Source of the DNA: Calditerricola satsumensis
Lineage (GTDB): Bacteria > Bacillota > Bacilli > Calditerricolales > Calditerricolaceae
Length of the DNA: 56,186 bases
Assembly (NCBI RefSeq): GCF_014646935.1
Contig: NZ_BMOF01000008.1
Location: 1 to 56,186, forward strand
Direction: 5' to 3'
Shown: one piece after another, positions 8,723-16,378 of the stretch
How the letters are laid out: every line of letters begins with the position of its first letter
Numbering within the stretch: position 1 is the stretch's first letter
Translations under genes and position numbers: made by a program
Notes under the pieces: generated by a model
The model's input: only the letters and a program-made list of their open reading frames with translations
Database searches by the model: none
Told to the model about the DNA's origin: nothing

Positions 8723-9898
8723 ATGAAGGGCTTGGCCCATCTTCGCGAAGAACTGGAGCAGCTCAAAGCCCAGGGGGTCTTTCGCCCGCTGACGGAGATC
8801 GAGTCGGCCCAGGGCGCGCGGGTGGTCATCCGCGGGAAAGAGGTGATCCAGCTTGCCTCGAACAACTACCTGGGGCTGACCACCCACCCCAAGCTGAAGG
8901 AAGCGGCCCTCAAAGCCGTCGAGCGCTACGGGGCGGGGACCGGCTCGGTGCGCACCATCGCCGGGACGTTCACGATGCACGAGGAGCTGGAGAAGAAGCT
9001 GGCCGAATTCAAGCACACCGAGGCGGCTCTCGTATTCCAGTCGGGCTTTACGGCCAACGTCGGCGTTCTGTCGTCCATCCTCGACGAGCGCGACGTCGTC
9101 ATTTCCGACGCCCTCAACCACGCCTCGATCATCGACGGCATCCGCCTCACCAAGGCGGCGCGGCGCATCTACCGCCACAACGACTTGGACGACCTCGAGG
9201 CAGCGCTGAAGGAGACGCAGGGCTACCGCACGCGCCTTATCGTCACCGACGGCGTCTTCAGCATGGACGGGGACATCGCTCCGCTGCCGCAGATCGTCGA
9301 GCTGGCCGAGCGGTATGATGCCATCGTGATGGTCGACGACGCCCACGCCAGCGGCGTTCTCGGGAAAAACGGCCGCGGCACGGTGGACCACTTCGGCCTG
9401 CACGGCCGCGTGCACATCCAGGTGGGCACGCTGTCGAAGGCCATTGGCGTCCTTGGCGGCTACGTGGCCGGCTCACAGGTGCTGCGCGACTACCTGATCC
9501 ACCGGGCGCGCCCGTTCCTGTTCAGCACGTCCCACCCGCCGGCGGTGACGGCGGCCTGCCTTTCCGCCATCGAGGTGCTCCTGACCGAGCCGGAGCGCAT
9601 CGAGCGGCTGTGGGCGAACACACGCTTCTTCAAGAACGGGCTGAAGAACCTTGGCTTTGACACGGGGAACAGCGAGACGCCGATCACGCCGGTCATCGTC
9701 GGCGACGAGGCGCTGGCGATGAAGCTGTCCGACAAGCTCTTCGAATACGGCGTCTACGCCCAGGGGATCGTCTACCCCACGGTGCCGAAGGGCAAGGCGC
9801 GCGTGCGCACCATCGTCACCGCCGTCCACACGAAGGAGGACCTCGAAGCCGCCCTCCACGCCTTCGAGAAGGCGGGGAAAGAGCTGGGGATCATCTAA
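8723..9898 (+). CDS. kbl: Glycine C-acetyltransferase (2-amino-3-ketobutyrate CoA ligase)
   Basis: PLP enzyme that cleaves 2-amino-3-ketobutyrate with CoA to glycine and acetyl-CoA, completing the Tdh pathway. Alpha-oxoamine synthase motifs are present: [19 protein letters not shown] and the PLP-lysine segment [13 protein letters not shown]. Length 391 aa is standard. AAGGGGGGAG precedes the ATG. Cotranscribed with tdh and closed by a terminator. Confidence 0.96.
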   Translation: MKGLAHLREELEQLKAQGVFRPLTEIESAQGARVVIRGKEVIQLASNNYLGLTTHPKLKEAALKAVERYGAGTGSVRTIAGTFTMHEELEKKLAEFKHTEAALVFQSGFTANVGVLSSILDERDVVISDALNHASIIDGIRLTKAARRIYRHNDLDDLEAALKETQGYRTRLIVTDGVFSMDGDIAPLPQIVELAERYDAIVMVDDAHASGVLGKNGRGTVDHFGLHGRVHIQVGTLSKAIGVLGGYVAGSQVLRDYLIHRARPFLFSTSHPPAVTAACLSAIEVLLTEPERIERLWANTRFFKNGLKNLGFDTGNSETPITPVIVGDEALAMKLSDKLFEYGVYAQGIVYPTVPKGKARVRTIVTAVHTKEDLEAALHAFEKAGKELGII

Positions 9899-9909
9899 CC
9901 GAACGCGAT

Positions 9910-9941
9910 GCGGGGAGCCGAAGCGGCTGCCCGCTGTTTTT
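9910..9941 (+). terminator. Intrinsic terminator of tdh-kbl
   Basis: GCGGG-G-AGCCG (9910-9920) pairs with CGGCT-G-CCCGC (9924-9934) around a 3-nt loop, followed by a T-rich run. It excludes the upstream start of the next open frame. Confidence 0.85.
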
Positions 9942-9994
9942 ATGTTCCGGCTGGAGGTGGCACAAAAGAACATCGTTTGCCAAAGGGTGGTGGT

Positions 9995-10390
9995 GTGGTA
10001 GCGGCGGCCATGCCCGAGGACCGCTACGCGTTCAAGCCGTGGGAGGGCAGCTTGAGCTTTGCGGACCACCTCCGGCACATTGCTTCGGTGGAGAAAACCC
10101 TGATCCAGGCGCTTCGCGGTGGCGGTTGGGTCTGGGATCAAGGGATCACCGCGGAAACGCACCCCAATCGGGCGGCGATTGAGGCCCTCCTGCGGGAAAG
10201 CGGCGAGGCGTTGCGCGAGCAGATCGCCAGCATGACGGATGAGGAGCTTACCCGTTCCATTTCGACGCCGTGGGGAGAAGCGACCCCCGCCGACCTCCTT
10301 GTGAAGTGGATGGTTCACGAAGCCCACCATCGGGGGCAGTTGTATCTGCACCTGAGGCTGTGCGGAATCACGCCTCCGGAGTACCACTGA
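9995..10390 (+). CDS. DinB-family protein, N-terminally short
   Basis: DinB/DUF664-type four-helix metal-binding protein. The metal-ligand histidines are recognisable in FADHLRHI and in the C-terminal VHEAHHRGQ motif. The family normally starts about 20 residues earlier, with a first helix ending just before a MPEDRYAFKP-like motif. Here that helix is absent. The open frame runs back to 9908, but into the kbl terminator. A GGAGGTG at 9953 has no ATG, GTG or TTG at good spacing in this frame. GTG at 9995 or ATG at 10010 are the only plausible starts. The gene may be N-terminally eroded, since it adjoins a decayed region. Confidence 0.6.
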   Translation: MVAAAMPEDRYAFKPWEGSLSFADHLRHIASVEKTLIQALRGGGWVWDQGITAETHPNRAAIEALLRESGEALREQIASMTDEELTRSISTPWGEATPADLLVKWMVHEAHHRGQLYLHLRLCGITPPEYH

Positions 10391-10439
10391 GGGGCGACCT
10401 TTATTGGAGGGATTACCTTGAACGTTACGGGCTTCAACC

Positions 10440-10840
10440 ACTGGGGATTTGGTTAGCCCCGCGACTTGGCTGTTCGTTACCTGCACGGCGCTCAGCGTCA
10501 TGGCCCATCGTCGTGGAGCTTTTCGGTTGGATTCCCCTCTTCGAAGCCCTGCGTCGCTGGTGTCCTGTCGCATTGGCCACCTTATCCTTCCTTGCGCTCG
10601 GCGGCCTCATGACAGCCTCGGGCATGTCCGATGTCCTGGCCGAAAAAGCAGCTGCCCTCGGCCGATTCTACGCCTTACTCATCCCTTGGATTGGCGGCTC
10701 GGTGGCTACTTAACCGGCTCCAATACGGGAGCGAACGCCCTGTTTGCGGCTGCCCAAGCTCAAGGGGCTCAGGGAGCCGGTCTTCCCGTACTGTGGGCCG
10801 TTGCGGGGCAAAATGTGGCGGCCTCTTTGTGTTCAGGCCG
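10440..10840 (+). pseudogene. Remnant of an LctP-type L-lactate permease
   Basis: Three pieces in two frames read as consecutive parts of a lactate-permease-family transporter. SPATWLFVTCTALSVM comes first (frame of 10449). ALATLSFLALGGLMTASGM with RFYALLIPWIGG follows (frame of 10270). GGYLTGSNTGANALFAAAQ with LPVLWAVAGQN comes last (frame of 10449 again). Near 10699 a single missing T would restore PWIGWLGGYLTGSN. A second shift lies between about 10510 and 10550. Full-length LctP proteins have about 500-600 residues, so only about 130 near the C-terminus are left. The remnant stops about 40 nt from the right end of the IsrB element, which may have removed the last part. Confidence 0.7.
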
Positions 10841-10880
10841 GATGCGTTTAAGCGGACTCATAGAATCTCCGCCTCGGAAA

Positions 10881-10900
10881 CCCCGGATTTGAATCCGGGG
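10881..10900. repeat. Right-end hairpin of the IsrB element
   Basis: CCCCGGATT and AATCCGGGG form a perfect 9-bp inverted repeat around TG, 25 nt past the isrB stop codon. It resembles the hairpin at the other end and the terminal hairpins of IS200/IS605 elements. It may also act as transcription stop. Confidence 0.7.
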
Positions 10901-10924
10901 AGGAAAGGCGTCCCTCCTTTTCGT

Positions 10925-11926
10925 TCAGATCTTCCAGATACGCCAGGACGCATTGCATAGAAAGACGAGATCGTCTATCTTCGCGCGCTGAGTTAGTCTT
11001 TTTCCGGTCCGCGCGTCGTGCAGGCTCAAGCGGTCCTGCATCGTCCCACCGACATAGCAGAAACCGAACTTCGGATGCAGGACCTGAGCACCGCGGCGAA
11101 GGCCAAAGCTCGTTCCGCCGCCATGCCGTCTTCTTTTGCCGCCTTTTTGAGGGTTTTCTAGATGTAGACTGCGGCGGCGGAATTGCAAGGGGACCATCCT
11201 GATAAGCCCCGTATAGTTCGGTTGCGTAGCACCAACCTCAGAGGCGGCCAGAACCCAAGCATCGACCGCGTGGGCAAAAAATGTCTCGGCGGATTTCCGA
11301 CTCGTCTTGTGCAGTCCGAACGTCTCCCGGAACTGTTTTGTTTCCCAGCCGGATCGGGTGACGACAGGCGAAAGCTTTCGAAGTTCTTCGTAGAACCACT
11401 GCTTACCGATCTGAAGCGGGCTGAACGAGACGTTCCAGCTCTTTTTTCCCTGCTTCGTATGAGCCTTAACATCTTCCACAACGAAAACGGAGATCGGGTA
11501 AAGTCCTTTCAGAAACCCAGCAATCCTGAGTTTCCACCCCCACCGCGCCCTGGTGGACGGCGGGATGCCGCCCCGGGCCCGGTTAAACCTCGGCTTCCGG
11601 TTTGGCGTCTTCCGGTAACGTCGGTTCCGTCTCAGCATACGACGTTTCTCAACGTTTTCCTTGACGTGCGTTACCGCATCGATGTGCAGGTTAAGGTACG
11701 TGCGCTTTGGTCCGACGATGCTGAACGCTTCCCACTTTGACCCGGGATCAATTCCGCAAGCGACAGGCTGCACTTCGCCGTCGGTCCGGTTCAGAAGCCG
11801 GATGTAGAAAAATCCTTTCCGGAACCGGCGCACGGCGCGTCCCTTTCGGACGAGTTCCCTCGCCCGAGCCGGATGGCACGGCATGAGCGGTTTTCCATCA
11901 GCTGAAAGAACGGGAACATACTGCAT
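10925..11926 (-). CDS. isrB: IsrB-type RNA-guided nickase (PLMP-RuvC, no HNH)
   Basis: Relative of IscB, the ancestor group of Cas9. The 333-aa protein opens with the PLMP domain (KPLMPCHPARA, residues 12-22) and the RRxRR-type stretch. RuvC-I follows (GIDPGSK, Asp60), then an arginine-rich bridge helix (about 94-118), RuvC-II (FVVEDVK, Glu151) and RuvC-III (HAVDAW, Asp222). Only about 70 residues separate RuvC-II and RuvC-III, so the HNH domain found there in IscB is absent. This is the IsrB layout, known to nick DNA under omega-RNA guidance. All three acidic residues are intact. The frame extends to 11962, but ATG 11926 is chosen because it starts the conserved MQYVPVLSADGK and follows GGAGGG. 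Unspecified HNH-less degeneration of an IscB is the alternative. Confidence 0.88.
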   Translation of the reverse strand: MQYVPVLSADGKPLMPCHPARARELVRKGRAVRRFRKGFFYIRLLNRTDGEVQPVACGIDPGSKWEAFSIVGPKRTYLNLHIDAVTHVKENVEKRRMLRRNRRYRKTPNRKPRFNRARGGIPPSTRARWGWKLRIAGFLKGLYPISVFVVEDVKAHTKQGKKSWNVSFSPLQIGKQWFYEELRKLSPVVTRSGWETKQFRETFGLHKTSRKSAETFFAHAVDAWVLAASEVGATQPNYTGLIRMVPLQFRRRSLHLENPQKGGKRRRHGGGTSFGLRRGAQVLHPKFGFCYVGGTMQDRLSLHDARTGKRLTQRAKIDDLVFLCNASWRIWKI

Positions 11927-11940
11927 GGAGGTTACCCTCC
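11924..11940 (-). promoter_or_regulatory. Hairpin masking the isrB ribosome binding site
   Basis: On the minus strand GGAGG (11940-11936), a GTAA tetraloop of the stable GNRA class and CCTCC (11931-11927) run directly into the ATG (11926-11924). The Shine-Dalgarno sequence is therefore fully paired in a five-GC-rich stem. It may be the 3' end of the omega-RNA fold or a translational brake. Confidence 0.65.
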
Positions 11941-12169
11941 CTCTCGCCCATTCAGGCGGCAATTTCTCCCCTTCGCCGCTGGCCGTCGGAGAGGTCGCAG
12001 ACTAGGGGAGCATCCGCGACATCCTTGCCCTGCCACGGGCGGACGGCTCAGCTGCCTTCAGGCGCCCCCGGAGATCCGTCGCCGGGTCCGGTTGCTTGGC
12101 CAGGCTAGTCTTTCGCGGTCGGTGACCGCCTTGCAGTTTCACGGCTGGCAAGACCGCTACTCCTGCAAG
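11941..12169 (-). ncRNA. Probable omega-RNA (HEARO-like) of isrB
   Basis: The 229 nt upstream of isrB hold no protein gene but show nested complementarity. AGACTAG-type arms 12111-12105 and 12005-11999 pair perfectly over 7 bp and enclose the core. GCGGTC and GACCGC flank a segment with TTGC and GCAA arms. Further GC-rich stems follow toward the isrB start. IscB and IsrB loci carry their guide RNA in exactly this position, 5' of and on the same strand as the nuclease gene. The guide would come from DNA just beyond the left end (above 12189). Boundaries are approximate. Confidence 0.65.
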
Positions 12170-12189
12170 CCTCGGACTTCAGTCCGGGG
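12170..12189. repeat. Left-end hairpin of the IsrB element
   Basis: CCTCGGACT (12170-12178) and AGTCCGGGG (12181-12189) form a 9-bp stem with one T-G pair. Its loop and lower stem resemble the hairpin at 10881-10900. It contains the stop codon of the TVP38-family gene read on the minus strand. Confidence 0.7.
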
Positions 12190-12787
12190 TACTTGGCTTT
12201 CTCACTTGCTTGTGTTCGCATGCATCCTTCCGCGGACGCCAAAACAGCGCCGCCATCAGCAGGAGCAGGACCAACGTGATGGCGAGACGTCCTTTGTTTT
12301 CACGGAAGTAGACAAGGTCATGGCCGATCATCGTCTCGAGGATGAGGGACGGGGCTTTGCCCACCGCGCTCGTCACGAGAAAGTCGACGAAGCGCACGCC
12401 CGACACCGCCGCGGCAAAGGTGACGACACCGGAGGGCATCATCGGGGTGAGGCGGGCAAACAGCAACACCAGCGCTTGCCGATGGCGCGGCAGGCGGTTC
12501 AGCGCGCGCTGCCATCGGAAACGGTCTTCCTTCCAGCGCAGCCCCTTGCGCACGCCGAGGCGGTATAGCCAGAAGGCGAGGGCTGTACCGAGCACCTCTC
12601 CGGCCAGGGAGACGAAAAACCCGACGACCGGTCCGAAGACGACGGCGTTGGCTCCCGACAGGAAGACAGACGGCACGACGCCCAGCACGCTGACGAGCAC
12701 ATTGAGGAGAATGCTGACCAGGGCGGCCCACATGCCGTAGTCGCGCAGCGTAGCGGCCAGCGCATCAACGTTCCACCACAAATCCAT
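12179..12787 (-). CDS. TVP38/TMEM64 (DedA-related) membrane protein
   Basis: Integral membrane protein of the TVP38/TMEM64 family (SNARE-associated PF09335). Hydrophobic segments surround the family motifs VVPSVFLSGANAVVFG, the GEVLGTALAFWLYR segment and RLTPMMPSGVVTF. About 202 residues from the ATG at 12787; a frame extension to 12823 has no better ribosome binding site. The last codons and the stop lie in the left hairpin of the IsrB element, so the native C-terminal tail was probably replaced on insertion. The core domain is intact. It is divergent from csoR. Function in transport is undefined; the family is linked to lipid scrambling and membrane homeostasis. Confidence 0.85.
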   Translation of the reverse strand: MDLWWNVDALAATLRDYGMWAALVSILLNVLVSVLGVVPSVFLSGANAVVFGPVVGFFVSLAGEVLGTALAFWLYRLGVRKGLRWKEDRFRWQRALNRLPRHRQALVLLFARLTPMMPSGVVTFAAAVSGVRFVDFLVTSAVGKAPSLILETMIGHDLVYFRENKGRLAITLVLLLLMAALFWRPRKDACEHKQVRKPSTPD

Positions 12788-12830
12788 GCTTCTATCGTAT
12801 CCGTGGTCGGCGCGCGTTGTCAAAACGGCG

Positions 12831-12860
12831 TTGACAAAGCCCCGGTCTTCATGGTATGGT
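12831..12860 (+). promoter_or_regulatory. Promoter of csoR
   Basis: TTGACA (12831-12836) and an extended -10 TGG-TATGGT (12852-12860) are spaced 18 bp apart, just upstream of the CsoR operator. Confidence 0.6.
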
Positions 12861-12868
12861 GGACAGGG

Positions 12869-12889
12869 TAATACCCTAAGGGGGTATTA
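12869..12889 (+). promoter_or_regulatory. CsoR operator
   Basis: A near-perfect inverted repeat: AATACCC and GGGTATT flank TAAGG, the classic CsoR box with its G-tract. It lies just downstream of the -10 and ends 3 nt before the csoR start codon, so it predicts copper-responsive autoregulation. Confidence 0.85.
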
Positions 12890-12892
12890 AGG

Positions 12893-13168
12893 ATGGATCA
12901 GGCAAGCGAAAAGGCGGCTCTGTTGCGACGGCTGCGGCGCATTGAAGGCCAGATCCGCGGCGTGCAGAAAATGATCGAAGAGGACCGGTACTGCGTCGAC
13001 ATCCTCACACAACTGGCCGCCATCCGCTCGGCCACCAACGCTGTGGGGCTAGCCATCTTGGAACGGCACATCCGGGGTTGTGTGCAAAACGCGATTCGAC
13101 AAGACCAGGGTGACGAAATGATCGATGAACTGTTGGACGTCATCCACTCCTTTGTCAAGTCGTCGTGA
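12893..13168 (+). CDS. csoR: Copper-sensing transcriptional repressor CsoR
   Basis: All-helical CsoR/RcnR-family repressor that leaves DNA on binding Cu(I). The family opening LLRRLRRIEGQIRGVQKMIEEDRYC is clear. The copper ligands are the Cys in DRYCVDIL and the His and Cys in ERHIRGCV, the C-H-C set of true CsoR. Length 91 aa. A strong CsoR box overlaps its promoter region. No copA or copZ copper-export gene lies next to it here, so its regulon must be elsewhere apart from itself. Confidence 0.95.
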   Translation: MDQASEKAALLRRLRRIEGQIRGVQKMIEEDRYCVDILTQLAAIRSATNAVGLAILERHIRGCVQNAIRQDQGDEMIDELLDVIHSFVKSS

Positions 13169-13301
13169 GCGGGGAAGCGTCCCGACCGAAAAACCCGCAA
13201 CGAAAGCGAAAAAGTAAAAAAGGCGAGACGATTATCCGAAGTTGAACAGTGGGGGAAACAAAGAGGGGATGGGGGGAAGGAAAAAGGGGGAAGAAACGGG
13301 T

Positions 13302-14540
13302 ATGGTGGATTCATTGCAAGAAGGACAGCAGGCCACGAGGCGCTGGAGAAGGCGGTTTTTCTTATGCTGCGCGTGGGCCTGTGTCGTGATCCTGATGCTG
13401 TCCGGCTTGGCGCCCCCCGCGTCCGCTTCGCCGACCATGACGGTAACGAACGCCGTGCGCACAAAGAATCCGCCCGCGCCGATGATCACCGCTCCGTCGG
13501 CGGTGCTGATCGAAGCGGAGTCGGGACGCGTTCTTTTTGCGAAAAACAAGGACGCGCCCATGTATCCGGCGAGCATCACCAAGATCATGACGGGCATTGT
13601 CGCGCTCGAAAAAGGGCGGCCTGACGAGATTGTGACCATCTCCCAAAGGGCGCAGGCGGCGGATGGCACACGGGTGTACCTGGTCAAAGGGGAGCAGAAG
13701 CCACTCCTTGAGCTCGTGTACGCCGCGCTGGTCAACTCGGGAAATGATGCGGCCATTGCCATTGCCGAGCATGTTGGCGGGAGTGAAGCGGCATTTGCGG
13801 CGCTGATGAACGAGAAGGCGCAGGCGATCGGCGCGCGGCATACGCATTTTGTCAACGCCAGCGGCCTGCACGATCCCCAGCACGTGACGACCGCCTATGA
13901 CATGGCCCTCATTGCCCAGTACGCGATGCGGAACCCAACCTTTCGCGAGATCGTGCAAACAAAACGCAGACCGTGGACCGGACAGGAGTGGCAGTCGGAG
14001 CTCGTGAACCACAATCGCCTGTTGTGGGAGTATCCCGGTGCTACGGGGGTGAAAAACGGGTTCACCACGAAAGCCCGCTTTACGTTGGTCGCCTCGGCGG
14101 AACGCAACGGCGTGTCGCTCATCTCCGTGGTCATGGGAGCGAGCTCGTCGGCCGTTCTCTACCGGGAGACGAAGGCGCTCCTCGACTATGGCTTCGCGGT
14201 GGCACCCAATCTTCCCCCGGCTCCCTGGGTGCTTGCCGAAAACAGCGTGGCCAAGCGGGAAGGAAAATCGGTTGTGCACGCCGCTTCGTCATCGGCAGAG
14301 GGGACGGAAAACGGAACGTGGTGGGCAACGCTCTTTGCTTTCGCCAAACGTGTTGGAAAAGGGCTTGTTGGCGTAGGGCTATTGGGGTTGATCGGGGTCG
14401 GGATTGTGTGGATTGCGAGAGCGGTGGTCAGGCGTCTCGTGCTTTGTCGCCGCCGGCGGCAGGCAGGGGTCCATCACCGGTATTGGGGCGCGTATACCAC
14501 TCGGCACATCCCACCGCGTCACAACCTGTACCGTGAGTGA
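13302..14540 (+). CDS. D-alanyl-D-alanine carboxypeptidase (peptidase S11, DacF-like)
   Basis: Penicillin-binding carboxypeptidase that trims the terminal D-Ala of peptidoglycan stem peptides outside the membrane. After a basic N-terminus and signal segment (RRFFLCCAWACVVILMLSG, cleaved after ASA-S) come the active-site SITK, the SGN triad and, in place of KTG, KNG in TGVKNGFTTK. A C-terminal hydrophobic segment and a basic tail would anchor it. Length 412 aa. The frame opens at 13242, but ATG 13302, preceded by GGGGGAAG, is the likelier start. The KNG variant occurs in some S11 members and may alter beta-lactam affinity. DacF-type roles in sporulation are possible but not shown. Confidence 0.9.
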   Translation: MVDSLQEGQQATRRWRRRFFLCCAWACVVILMLSGLAPPASASPTMTVTNAVRTKNPPAPMITAPSAVLIEAESGRVLFAKNKDAPMYPASITKIMTGIVALEKGRPDEIVTISQRAQAADGTRVYLVKGEQKPLLELVYAALVNSGNDAAIAIAEHVGGSEAAFAALMNEKAQAIGARHTHFVNASGLHDPQHVTTAYDMALIAQYAMRNPTFREIVQTKRRPWTGQEWQSELVNHNRLLWEYPGATGVKNGFTTKARFTLVASAERNGVSLISVVMGASSSAVLYRETKALLDYGFAVAPNLPPAPWVLAENSVAKREGKSVVHAASSSAEGTENGTWWATLFAFAKRVGKGLVGVGLLGLIGVGIVWIARAVVRRLVLCRRRRQAGVHHRYWGAYTTRHIPPRHNLYRE

Positions 14541-14586
14541 TGCGAAGAAAAACCATGCACGGGCAAAGAAGAACGCATAGGAAAGC

Positions 14587-14618
14587 GGGGTGGGGATGCC
14601 ACCCCCTTCATCCTTTTT
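14587..14618 (+). terminator. Probable terminator of the carboxypeptidase gene
   Basis: GGGGTGG (14587-14593) pairs with CCACCCC (14599-14605), followed by a pyrimidine tract ending in five T. Confidence 0.6.
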
Positions 14619-14719
14619 ATTTCTCTCTTAGGAAAGTGAGAAGACAGAATCGAGGATATTTTTTGAAAAGTATAGGGTTCAAGACGTTGTGCAAACGATG
14701 GAGAGGATCGGAATTCCGT

Positions 14720-14872
14720 GACCTGCGTAGCCTTTCTGAAGCGGATGTATTGCCTGCTCATGGTGATGCGCATCTTGGCAATTTGCTTGCAAGCCCGCAA
14801 GGATGGCTTTGGATCGATTTCGAAGACGCATCGCGGATGCCTCGATTTTGGGACCTGGCTTGCGCCCTCTAA
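14720..14872 (+). pseudogene. C-terminal remnant of an aminoglycoside-phosphotransferase-fold kinase
   Basis: An open stretch reads LPAHGDAHLGNLL, then WLWIDFEDASRMPRFWDLA and a stop. HGDxHxxN is the catalytic loop and IDFEDA the metal-binding loop of the APH/choline kinase fold. Nothing recognisable precedes it and the frame ends at once after the WDLA motif, so only about 45 of the usual 250-300 residues remain. Substrate cannot be told. The 14541-15161 interval holds no other gene that I can support, apart from the repeats listed separately. Confidence 0.7.
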
Positions 14873-14987
14873 CGATTCCGTTTGGTGAGGGGGTGGCGAG
14901 CCGAGGGTGCGGCTTGCCTTCTCGTTTCTTGCGCCGACCTTGCTGGGGTACGAATCGAAGATGGGAATTGAAATGATGTTCGATCGC

Positions 14988-15899
<912 letters not shown>

Positions 15900-15997
15900 T
15901 CATGCGCTTCCTTTTCCCTTTTCATTGTAACGGAACTGGTCCCCTGCGGCAGGTCACACGGCGGTACGCCGCATGCGGGTGCAACCGGTTGACGGGT

Positions 15998-16219
15998 TTA
16001 GTCCTGCGTTGCGTGCGTGCCGTCGTCCCCAAAGGGTAGATAGCCCAACAGATGGGGATCGTCCATCAGTCCCGCGTCGCGGTCGGCCAAAAAGGCGCGG
16101 TCAACGGGCCGTTCGATGGCCATCTGCTGAGAACGCAAGAACGCGCCTTCCTGGGGTTCGCGCGCAGCAGGGGGTGCGCTGTCGTCCTTGTGGTGCCAGG
16201 GAATGTGCCGATCGTCCAT
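15998..16219 (-). CDS. Small unknown protein at the yneA position
   Basis: A 73-residue protein starting [16 protein letters not shown]. An excellent AGGAGG site lies 7 nt before the ATG at 16219, which favours this start over the longer frame to 16375. It is hydrophilic and rich in Asp, His and Pro, with no membrane helix and no LysM domain. It is therefore not a YneA cell-division suppressor. It lies between a LexA box (16301-16314) and yneB on the yneB strand, 152 nt ahead of yneB, so SOS control is possible. I do not recognise the family. Confidence 0.6.
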   Translation of the reverse strand: MDDRHIPWHHKDDSAPPAAREPQEGAFLRSQQMAIERPVDRAFLADRDAGLMDDPHLLGYLPFGDDGTHATQD

Positions 16220-16300
16220 GATCGTTCCTCCTCTGTTGGGGCATGGGAATGGCGAGATGCAACCTATGAAGAGTATGCCCTTCTGCGCGCGTCCGTATGC

Positions 16301-16314
16301 CGAACGTGCGTTTG
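16301..16314. promoter_or_regulatory. LexA (SOS) box
   Basis: CGAACGTGCGTTTG matches the Bacillus SOS box CGAAC-RNRY-GTTYG at every defined position. It sits 65 nt upstream of lexA and overlaps the -35 region of its promoter, and it is 82 nt from the divergent small gene. LexA autorepression and control of the divergent genes are expected. Confidence 0.8.
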
Positions 16315-16341
16315 TACGGACGGGGTTTCTTATGGTATAAT
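16312..16341 (+). promoter_or_regulatory. Promoter of lexA
   Basis: A consensus TATAAT (16336-16341) with an extended TGG (16333-16335), and a weak -35 TTGTAC (16312-16317) overlapping the LexA box. Confidence 0.7.
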
Positions 16342-16378
16342 GAAACCAAATTGTGGCTGCCTGAGGAGGACGCAACCT

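Larger units (their letters stand above)
10881..12189 (-). mobile_element. IS200/IS605-like element carrying isrB
   Basis: A stretch bounded by two similar hairpins (10881-10900 and 12170-12189) that contains an isrB gene and a structured non-coding region, with no TnpA transposase. It lies between a dead permease gene and the 3' end of a TVP38-family gene, whose stop codon falls in the left-end hairpin. Subterminal hairpins are the recognition feature of IS200/IS605 single-strand transposition. The exact ends cannot be fixed without an empty site. Confidence 0.65.

Noticed and set aside
10925-11926. Call of a TnpB or a full IscB for the IsrB gene
   Set aside because: TnpB has a zinc finger between RuvC motifs and no PLMP domain; IscB has an HNH between RuvC-II and RuvC-III. 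Neither is seen.
10881-12189. A TnpA (Y1 transposase) gene within the element
   Set aside because: All frames in the element were considered; nothing with an HUH motif is present, so transposition would need a helper in trans.
15998-16219. YneA or YnzC as identity of the 73-aa gene
   Set aside because: No membrane helix, no LysM domain and no YnzC-like helical hairpin; only the position agrees.
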